Assembly: GCA_019059635.1 (NCBI GenBank)
Contig: JAGVRJ010000006.1
Location: 1,612,001-1,676,000, forward strand
Length of the DNA: 64,000 nucleotides
DNA from: Proales similis
Lineage: Eukaryota > Rotifera > Eurotatoria > Ploima > Proalidae
Direction of reading: 5' to 3'
Of this stretch, positions 45,201 through 51,969 are shown in pieces. The stretch's first letter is position 1. The number at the start of each line of letters is the position of its first letter. The notes under the pieces were generated by a model. It had not been told where the DNA came from and ran no database searches. It saw nothing but the letters and a program-made list of their open reading frames with translations. Position numbers and translations under genes: made by a program.

Positions 45201-46625
45201 AGATCGAACGAAGTACAAGAAACCGTTCGAATTTTGCCCAGAGAGCCGACGTTCAAGACGTTTCCCAATAACCTGGACGTGTCATGTGACGAGGACGTCG
45301 ACCCGTTCAACTCGACCAGCCGCCTTGAAGAGCCCGAGGTTCATCCGGGCTGTAAGGGCTTCGAGTATTTCATCGGCTACAAAGACACGCTGCTTCGCGA
45401 TTCGTGTTCGCAAACGCTATTGCGCGAATGGACAGCAGAGACAGTTGGATGCGAGAGTTCTCTCAGAGCGACTCGCACCCAGAAAATGTTCATCAAGGAC
45501 AAGCTGGCGCCCCAGTTCAGCCGATTCCCGGCAGACGCCAGCGTCGGATTCTTGGAGCCGTACGGAACTGATCGTCTCGGAGTTGCTGAGAGTTTAGAGA
45601 CATGCGGTCACGGTCCTTCCGAGATCACTTACAAAGACTATGTTTACAACACAGGCGCCGGTCAACGTCGAGTAGATCGAGTCTGGTCAACCATTGATGC
45701 TTGCTTGAATGAGAATAGACGCAACCAGACTATAACGATTGAGAATAGCCGAGTAAGAGCTGAATACGGGGGCTATCTGACCGTTTCGTTCGGAAATCTT
45801 TCACTTGTAAACAGCCATGTTGAAGGTCAAGTTTCGGTGCGTGGCGATGTCAGCCTCACAGATTCAACCTTGGGCATTCTGAATCCAATCGCAAGACAAT
45901 GTGTGGCTGGCCAATGGATTCACCTTCACGCCGGTGGTCTGATTTCAAATCAAAACAGCACTGTACTGGGAGCGGTGATTAGCTCTCCTAGTCTCGCCTC
46001 AAATTTAGAAACCGAAATGGAGCGTGCGATCAAGATCTCAGCTTATCTGAATGCCTCGTTCACAGACCTGAATCAAGGGCCAACGCGAATTCATTGCCAT
46101 GTTGAAGAGCCTGACTTGTCGCACGATTTCGCCATTCCGAATTTCGCGTCGTCAAAGTGCAAGCCGACAACCTCGAAGAAGTTGATCTTGAACTCAATCG
46201 ACCATGTGGCCGCATTGAATGCGACTTCAATTCACCTTCGAGGAAGGGAGCTTCTCTACAATGTGTTCTACTTTGAAAATGCGTCATACTTGAACAATCG
46301 CCTAATCCGTGTGTCCGTCCCGCCCGATTCGTTTGTGATCATAAACGTAGACGGATCGGATGCCAGTCTAAGCGAAATCAATTTGGAACACTCAGGCCAA
46401 CTGCGGGCCGAAAATGTCATATTCAATTTCATCCGGGCTAGCCGCGTTCGCCTTCAAACCAACTACGACTTCAACGGCAGTGTACTAGCTCCTCTGGCGG
46501 ATGTTACTGGCCATGGAGTGGACGGCCAAACTGGCCTACTTAGAGGCCAGCTAGTTGCTAACAGAATCGATCTAACTGGTTGGAAACAGACTTGCACTGT
46601 TTTTGAGCCTTTCATCGGCGCTTGA
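42297..46625 (+). CDS. large secreted protein with C-terminal choice-of-anchor A domain
   Basis: A single 4.3-kb exon encodes 1442 residues. A signal peptide (LLEILIALVLSAHLSC) opens it. Residues about 55-560 form a beta-rich region I do not recognise. A short Lys/Ala amphipathic helix (about 565-600) and a Gly-rich hydrophobic patch (MLGAAGSLIGGALGFVGSLF) follow. A Cys-rich region at about 925-1140 has the pattern of HYR/Ig-like repeats in bacterial adhesins (NNLDVSCDEDVDP, DSCSQTLLREWTAETVGC). The final 300 residues match choice-of-anchor A domains, with NSHVEGQVSVRGDVSLTDS, PPDSFVIINVDGSDASL, YDFNGSVLAPLADVTGHG and LRGQLVANRIDLTGW. There is no C-terminal membrane anchor. Likely an extracellular matrix, cuticle or adhesive component; function unknown. 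Poly(A) signal is at 46842-46847. Confidence 0.75.
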   Translation: MRRRFLLEILIALVLSAHLSCLKAHYAEDLRSVEHFDGIEPDDDPDKVIEQTLRFNAGSFVFWTLPQYLLSKRNLTMQRVTGDQLSSLPACSKIPFDKKQTYTAVMPNDLFSSAILTDSSVRYPTTNLLVNGLVFDEKNFCLAFNRRNLGLGAGFQMPCMSDPEMCQLKLNSVSVSLDSSLNDIALPRIFDGFRYQDINIEPNFALSTNIKYPAIKHTTLDLGVVKLLYQLDLDFDVVAQFRNRRVFKIKANALTMDSMLSFGSSKIARMFNMRFDAGLVLNGVMRDAISNTYGLCYPSGIYIRADARAKATFASAILSFLLGNGKIKAALDAGYYLDLKKSSFNGYFVKGEVDVHLFRLVKVQIDFEYQMVHKDEVLRRIESLRPENYCQSASITPANKILFSYFGKQTDSSSSNEAQPVARIKPDFYSVLWVDSKAKIKIPLITSSNGPLKILNIEGKVSGRITQPSPYNPSHETYLDLIVGVGIGWKIWVNGEGRLTADNSRTELSISNTFAYTVKVDIVVVGDGEWINSPDVKLHQSLKRLHKVKIGFTTEYLKKLAEAVNRALKAIGQKLKEIWQGIKDGAKKLRDKAKQIGDKLCFRPPCALSSMLGAAGSLIGGALGFVGSLFSKTKTRTYAIGVNDFRCTRYRQELLKCNRFTKRCSVKSSQEFDDQNCMKKVIEQLNYAKEQMEMADYKDEVVVISMAQNLGFQFVNQQSEQGLDAYEPSDLAIDDREVILAPDWPSNGPSTSSSSFNQARLTEDEIIESLINEFENLEPLNATDIEIDLSQVNHIDQDMNIQTTIRIKSSKLAKNFKGLEKMAIDILLPANFNLETEEDFQKMPDILFDYLTEKDNPLVKAIVGSNAGVTQHLLDVYGMRPPEIRIASVANPQIYCDNPVIESTYDQDDSVVVKQLEKLLSPIEVTDIYESCRATTREVNSAECMEDPDVCGATACIFTRYIYDSCGQRSNEVQETVRILPREPTFKTFPNNLDVSCDEDVDPFNSTSRLEEPEVHPGCKGFEYFIGYKDTLLRDSCSQTLLREWTAETVGCESSLRATRTQKMFIKDKLAPQFSRFPADASVGFLEPYGTDRLGVAESLETCGHGPSEITYKDYVYNTGAGQRRVDRVWSTIDACLNENRRNQTITIENSRVRAEYGGYLTVSFGNLSLVNSHVEGQVSVRGDVSLTDSTLGILNPIARQCVAGQWIHLHAGGLISNQNSTVLGAVISSPSLASNLETEMERAIKISAYLNASFTDLNQGPTRIHCHVEEPDLSHDFAIPNFASSKCKPTTSKKLILNSIDHVAALNATSIHLRGRELLYNVFYFENASYLNNRLIRVSVPPDSFVIINVDGSDASLSEINLEHSGQLRAENVIFNFIRASRVRLQTNYDFNGSVLAPLADVTGHGVDGQTGLLRGQLVANRIDLTGWKQTCTVFEPFIGA

Positions 46626-46941
46626 ATGGGCTTGAGTATGAATGGACCGGATAGACTTGGGCGTTTTTGATTCAAACGACCTTGAATTTAAGAATCAGAT
46701 ATTCCACCGACCTATGTTTTAATTTATTTCTTTTGACTCAAGTTGGTCGAGGCATTTATTGCTTCTGGTTGTTTCAGGGACAAAAGAGGAAAGCAGAAAT
46801 TGAAGAGAAAACAACACGTAAACCAGCCATGTGGCGTGGTAAATAAAAGCTATTTGCTCGCTGGCTTGTGGTCCAAATAGCTCATGAGACATTTCAGGGC
46901 AAAGAAATGTTCTGAGAATGAAAATGGGAAGCTCGAATGGC
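46626..46941. terminator. convergent 3' regions with interleaved poly(A) signals
   Basis: Plus-strand AATAAA (46842-46847, choice-of-anchor A gene) lies nearer the EF-hand stop than the minus-strand AATAAA motifs at 46723-46728 and near 46754. Use of these signals would produce mRNAs overlapping by about 100 nt. Confidence 0.5.
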
Positions 46942-48685
46942 TTATGGTGATTTGACGGACGGAGCCAAAAGCTTTATGAACTCTGGAGAAGAGAGAAATT
47001 AAAATTTTGACAAATTATGGCGGAACTAGGAGACTCACCTTGCAAAGAGAGTTTATCATCCTGGTTGTCGTCAAATAGCTTCATCACCTTGAGCGCGTCG
47101 TCCATCTCGTCCAGTGCTAGGCCCTTGGGAAGATTGTTGATTGAGAAGTAGACAAACTCGGGTATGTCGACGAGTCGGTCTTTGTTGCGATCAGCTTTGG
47201 AAAATAGTGTCTCTATGATGCTCGTCACAGTCAGTTTTCTGTTCGGGATTCCTGATTCAACTCGTTGAAGCTTGTTCTCATTCAAGGTCAAGCTGAGAGT
47301 ACACTCTTACCGTTGCTGGCCGATCTGATGTATCTGTGCACTCTTGACGGATCTGGACTGTAAACGTTTTCCAATGAGTCTTTAATCGACAATCCGAGTC
47401 GCACGAACGGCGAGTCGTTATATTCCGGAATTTTTTTCCCTTCGACTTGAACGGGAATCAGTTTGTTTGAACAGAACTGAACAGGGCGGCGAACTTACGC
47501 ATCTCTTCACTTTTCAATCCGTATTTGTCGAGCAGAGAGCTGACCGAAGCCGAATAAATGTCAAAGTAAGAGCGGAGGTAGTCGTAGACTCGATCGGGCA
47601 AGGTCATGTTAATCAATTTCATCGAATCGGTTATGAAGTGGATCAAGTCTGCCTGACAGACGAATCCATCGCCGGCTCGGTCCATTTTGCTGAGCAAGGA
47701 CGTGAGCAATGCTCTCATGTTAACAGAATACTCTTAAGGTCCATTAGGCTCAAGTTATCATGGCAGCCAAAATTATTTTCACACCAACCTAAATTCTGCG
47801 AAGTGATAATACGCTCAAGATTGAAGTGCTCTTGTAAGTAGCCTTGAAGACGCTTGAGGGTCAGCAGCCCATGCGGATAGGCTTTGAGTTCAAGCAGTAT
47901 GGAAGCAGTGAGCTTTTCGACTAGACAGGGGCGTTTAATGCTTGTCGTGCAGATGAGTCGGAATTTAACGAGATTGAACTACCTCTTGGGAGAATTAGCT
48001 CGTTTGGATTAGCGACCTTGATTATTTGAGCGATGGTGGCAATGCCTTGCTTCAGCTCCTGTTTAACGCTCACTCCGGTGCTTTCGAAAAACTGCAAGTA
48101 GCCGTTGATGAGCTCGACAATTGTCACTTGTTGGTCTCGATTCGCATCGAAGAACTCGTATAAATCGGTGATCACCGACTTGGAGTCCAGCAGCAGGTCT
48201 TGGCTCATTTGTGAGTGATCAAGCGTAAATTAAAACCGAAGCTTATGAGCTTTACCTTTGATCTCGGTGACCAATGCCTCGTCCAGACTTATGTTCAAAA
48301 CCTTGAGAAATGTTTGAGCTTCGTCTATGCTCACGTGCTCGTCTTCATTCTGGTTGATTGTTTTAAACAGTTTCCGCTTTAGATTTTCACCTGCACCCAA
48401 AATGAATGAAGCGCATTAAAGAGCACGAGCGTAATATTGAACGCTTACTCGCACAAGTGCCACAACTTCGAGGGCATGGAACTCGGAAGAAATTCTTGCA
48501 AACCGAAAGCAACGTGGTCAAGTTTACCGTGCCACAGTATGGCTGCTCTTGGCAACTCTCGTCAGCTGTTCGAAGGTTGAATGCATAGCACGAAGCAAGT
48601 AGAACGGTTTAGATTTATTACCCTCAACGAGCCTTGATCGAGCGGCGACACAAGCGAGCACGCAGAACAAGTAGGAGATTTTCAT
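46942..48685 (-). CDS. secreted multi-EF-hand calcium-binding protein
   Basis: Eight exons join in frame. A signal peptide MKISYLFCVLACVAARS is followed by EF-hand loops NQNEDEHVSIDE, DANRDQQVTIVE, DRAGDGFVCQAD, DRNKDRLVDIPE and DDNQDDKLSLQE, the last split by an intron. The protein closes with FIKLLAPSVKSP. That makes five loops, of which the third has weaker ligands. There is no HDEL-type retrieval signal, so secretion or the extracellular matrix is likelier than the ER lumen. The family is not recognised beyond the EF-hands. Introns are about 50-65 nt except the first (about 220 nt). A minus-strand TATATAAG at 48733-48726 stands only 41 nt from the ATG, implying a 5' UTR of about 15 nt. 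Confidence 0.75.
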
Positions 48686-48725
48686 CTTCTCAAATCGATT
48701 GAACCGTAAATGCGCCGCGCTCGCG

Positions 48726-48733
48726 CTTATATA
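48726..48733 (-). promoter_or_regulatory. TATA box of the EF-hand gene
   Basis: On the minus strand TATATAAG precedes the ATG at 48685. Transcription would start near 48700, leaving a very short leader. Confidence 0.65.
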
Positions 48734-49150
48734 TGCGGCCAGTCGGATCGCGGAGAGAACAGACTTCTGTGTCCAACACTGTTTATTCTAGGTAATTGGG
48801 TTACATTTCAATTAAAATGGGCCTGTGATGTACAATGAACGCGCAAATATTTATTCACCCGAGCGAGCACGCAAGCGAGTAGAAAAGCGAGCAAAAAGAG
48901 CGAGCCAAAGAGAGGCGATCGCGAGCTCATTCAGTCGACCTGCTCGCTCCGATGTACCGGATGTGTCTAACGAACGAAGAGACAAAGCCTTGAATGAAAA
49001 AGCGAACATGATCGCCCCGAAACGGGCACGTTCAAGATGCCTCGTGGGTTTGGCCAGTCAACCTTAGGCAAAGTCACGTTTGATTTCTAAGCCAATCCGC
49101 TTGAACTGGCCGAACAGCATTTTGCGAGTTTGTGATTTAATCAAGCTGGC
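48734..49150. other. intergenic region between the orphan receptor and EF-hand gene
   Basis: About 420 bp between tandem minus-strand genes. A plus-strand frame at 48825-49067 is rich in Arg/Ala/Glu/Lys because of repeated GAGCGAGC-like motifs; I regard it as compositional rather than a gene. It must contain the receptor 3' end and the EF-hand promoter. Confidence 0.4.
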
Positions 49151-51532
49151 TCAAATTGCATTCGGCTGTAGCCATTTTTTGGTCGGCTTTCTCTCAACGG
49201 CTTTACGCATGCCGAACAGTCGATTGATGTTGGTTTTAAACTGAGGACTAAACAAGTAGAGAAGCAGGAAATTCTCGCTGAACGAGATGGCCGTAATAGA
49301 AGATGTAATTTGAATTAGCGAGTTGCACATCGAATGAAACGGGTCCATGTCTAAAAAGCAGAGCGGGAAAAAGCGCCGATCAATGAGCGGAATGATTCGA
49401 ATGAGTTGCACGCACATCTCCGGCATGCGCGTGAATAAAGAGAACAAGCCGTTTAGAACAATCATTTTGGTCACTTGGTTCTCGGCCTGAGCTTTTGGAC
49501 TTTCTTTATCTTTGCTCATGATCTGTGATTTTATCCTAAACTGCAGCGCCAGTGCCAACTTTATGTCAAAAAACGCGTTGACAAGCACAAAAAGAACATC
49601 TGTCTGCACAGAGTTGATTGCTGAAATGATGAGAACAAGCTTTTGTTGGTAAAGGTGGAAGAGGTTGTTGTCCATTGACATTGTAAGCGCTTCGTGAAAA
49701 GTGTTGAACATCGAACTATCGAATAGTCGAATAACGCTGACAAGCAGACTGTAGGATAGAAACAGGAGAACAAGTCTCGAAGCTCGGACGGTTCGAAACT
49801 TTTGCCAGCAGCCAACGTTCATCGAGTAGCGATAGAGCACAAACGATGTGTAAGTGAAATTCGAGCACAGTTTGAACACGTTGCCCAAGTAGTCGACAAG
49901 AATCAGGTCGAGTAGGTGCAACTTGGAGAAGTAGAAGAACGACGAGCAAAATTGCTCGTTGTATTGGATGCAGGTGTTGAGAGGCCGAATCAGAAAGACA
50001 AACGAAAGAGCCAAGTTGAATGAACAGTTCCAGTAGATGAAGTGCCAAAGTGTTCGATTTTGATTCAACAGCTTTTTGCTTCGGTAGTCGCTTGTCCGAC
50101 GACGCATGAAAAATTCAATCAGACAGAGCAGGTTGAGTATGGCCGCCAGAATGCAAACCACCGGAGCCATTATAACGACCACATTGAATTTGATGGCGTC
50201 AACAAGAAACACAAAATGGTAGGAGCTCAGCTCATCAACGCGTTCTATCTGCCAATTTTCAATATCACAACGAGCGAGCATTCGGCCAAAGTCACATTTG
50301 TCGCGCATCTCGTAGAAATTCTGCAAACATTTATCATCCAGCGCAGAAGGATACTCTGGCTTTTGCTTCACAAACAGCCAATACAGAGTGCAGTTGCATT
50401 CTTTCCTTCGTGCCTTCTCAATGACCTCGCCCATCAAGCAGACAGGCGAGTCATAGTCGAGGTGGCGAAAAAGACAAAAGTTTTCGTCGCTGAAGCTAAA
50501 CAAACTGTTTGAACTGCGCACGAAATAGGCAAGCGAGTAGAAGGATCCATTTGGAGTGACATCAGGCTCGGCGAATCTCAAGTAAATTTGAATACAAACC
50601 TGCCCGATCGGTTTGCTTGCCTTTGACAGCCAGGCAAAGTTGTTGTGCCAGAACTGATTTAAATTGTAGAGCTTCAAATAGATTTCACTGATTGTGGTGG
50701 AGTTGAGCAATTCTGGTGCGAATGAACCGAGATGACCTTCGATTGTCACGCGAACAAGTCCCTTGAATATTTGAGGATTGAAAAACTTGTCGTCTAGCTC
50801 AAGGCCAAATGTCCTCTGCAGCAATACGCTATAAATAGAGCTGCTCAGTTCCAAAGTGCTGTTTTGAGTGTCCAGAGATGTCTTAAATGTCAAATAGTTG
50901 TCGAACAGCAACGATTTAGTTTCATAGTTGATTTGAAGCTCGTCCAGATTTGCATTCATAAAGGCTATTGTGCATGTGTTTTGAAAGTATTTCACTTGCT
51001 GGTAAAAGGAGAGAAGCGAGCCGCCTAGATTGAACGGAGCCAGATTTTCAACATCTTGTCGATCAAAGACACAGCTTGAGATGATCGATTCAGCATTGTA
51101 CAGCTGGAATGAAGAATACCTGTAAAACAAATTGACTTGGTAGAGGCTCGTTGATTTCAGTTTGACTCCGAACACGTCGATGCCTTTAATCTCAAACAAG
51201 TTTAGCGTCGCTCTAATCAGATTGATGTGCCTGATCGACGCAAAGAGACTCATGGCCGATTCGGCTAAACGGTCAGTGTCTAGACTCGCGTCGAGAAGAA
51301 GAAATGAATTGAAATGCGCCTCCAAATTTATTCTCAGTTCGGCCGGCTCGCACGCTTGTGTTTTGTTCTTGGGCTCTATGAATTTCAGCTGCTTCAAGCT
51401 TGACGCGTCCTCGACAAGCATTGACGCAAAGCAATAGAATTCGTTCAAACTGATGAACTGATATTGCCACCTGGCCTTCGAGTGCTTGGCTAGAACCAGG
51501 AGCATAAGTATTAGCAATCTCGTTTTCTGCAT
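49151..51532 (-). CDS. orphan seven-transmembrane receptor with large ectodomain
   Basis: An intronless frame encodes 793 residues. A signal peptide (LLILMLLVLAKHS) precedes an ectodomain of about 420 residues with a beta-strand periodicity resembling leucine-rich or beta-helix folds, N-glycosylation sites and a Cys cluster near its end (ECNCTLYWLF). Seven hydrophobic helices follow: FNVVVIMAPVVCILAAILNL, LWHFIYWNCSFNLALSFVFL, a third ending TYTSFVLYRYSM, SRLVLLFLSYSLLVSVIRLF, LVLIISAINSVQTDVLFVLV, VTKMIVLNGLFSLFTRMPEM and ITAISFSENFLLLYLFSPQF. The last helix ends like a class A GPCR helix 7/8 (SENFLLLYLF in place of NPxxY), and YRYSM after helix 3 may stand for DRY. No ligand can be suggested. 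It is divergent from MMS22L. Confidence 0.7.
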   Translation of the reverse strand: MQKTRLLILMLLVLAKHSKARWQYQFISLNEFYCFASMLVEDASSLKQLKFIEPKNKTQACEPAELRINLEAHFNSFLLLDASLDTDRLAESAMSLFASIRHINLIRATLNLFEIKGIDVFGVKLKSTSLYQVNLFYRYSSFQLYNAESIISSCVFDRQDVENLAPFNLGGSLLSFYQQVKYFQNTCTIAFMNANLDELQINYETKSLLFDNYLTFKTSLDTQNSTLELSSSIYSVLLQRTFGLELDDKFFNPQIFKGLVRVTIEGHLGSFAPELLNSTTISEIYLKLYNLNQFWHNNFAWLSKASKPIGQVCIQIYLRFAEPDVTPNGSFYSLAYFVRSSNSLFSFSDENFCLFRHLDYDSPVCLMGEVIEKARRKECNCTLYWLFVKQKPEYPSALDDKCLQNFYEMRDKCDFGRMLARCDIENWQIERVDELSSYHFVFLVDAIKFNVVVIMAPVVCILAAILNLLCLIEFFMRRRTSDYRSKKLLNQNRTLWHFIYWNCSFNLALSFVFLIRPLNTCIQYNEQFCSSFFYFSKLHLLDLILVDYLGNVFKLCSNFTYTSFVLYRYSMNVGCWQKFRTVRASRLVLLFLSYSLLVSVIRLFDSSMFNTFHEALTMSMDNNLFHLYQQKLVLIISAINSVQTDVLFVLVNAFFDIKLALALQFRIKSQIMSKDKESPKAQAENQVTKMIVLNGLFSLFTRMPEMCVQLIRIIPLIDRRFFPLCFLDMDPFHSMCNSLIQITSSITAISFSENFLLLYLFSPQFKTNINRLFGMRKAVERKPTKKWLQPNAI

Positions 51533-51969
51533 TTCTAGTTTGTATCGAAATATGAGCGATTGTCGCTGTCACTAACTGATTTTGTTAAGAATCGATTACA
51601 TTTTATGGTTTGTTTAAGGTCGCATATTTATAGCAATCACAGTTGAAATTTGATAGTTTAACAGCTTCTTTGATTTTTGACGAGAATTCGACTCGTCAGG
51701 GCACCAAGCTTTTTCAATTAAGCAGAACAACAAGGAAGAAGAAAGATAGTAGCATCATATATGGCGTGAATCTCTCGCCCAATCGGCTCGGGCAATGCAA
51801 TTGGCCTGGAACGTCTCAGGAGAACTGAAAATTTGTTTCGCTCTGTCGTTTGATTTCTAGTTTGCCTGGTTTGTAAATTTAAATCTGAATCGATTTTATT
51901 TCGCAACAAATATAATTGTCACTCGATCGAGCACAACTCGGATTTAGCGGAACCTCTTCCACGACCAGC
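51533..51969. promoter_or_regulatory. divergent intergenic region between the orphan receptor and MMS22L
   Basis: 437 bp with no TATA box at a usual distance from either start and no coding exon that I can support. Confidence 0.4.

Noticed and set aside
45082-45597. 171-residue second frame within the choice-of-anchor A gene
   Set aside because: Arg/Ser-rich composition typical of a shifted frame of a Cys/Asp-rich coding region; no independent support.
48825-49067. Arg/Ala/Glu-rich plus-strand frame
   Set aside because: Generated by GAGCGAGC-like simple sequence; no start context, splice chain or similarity.
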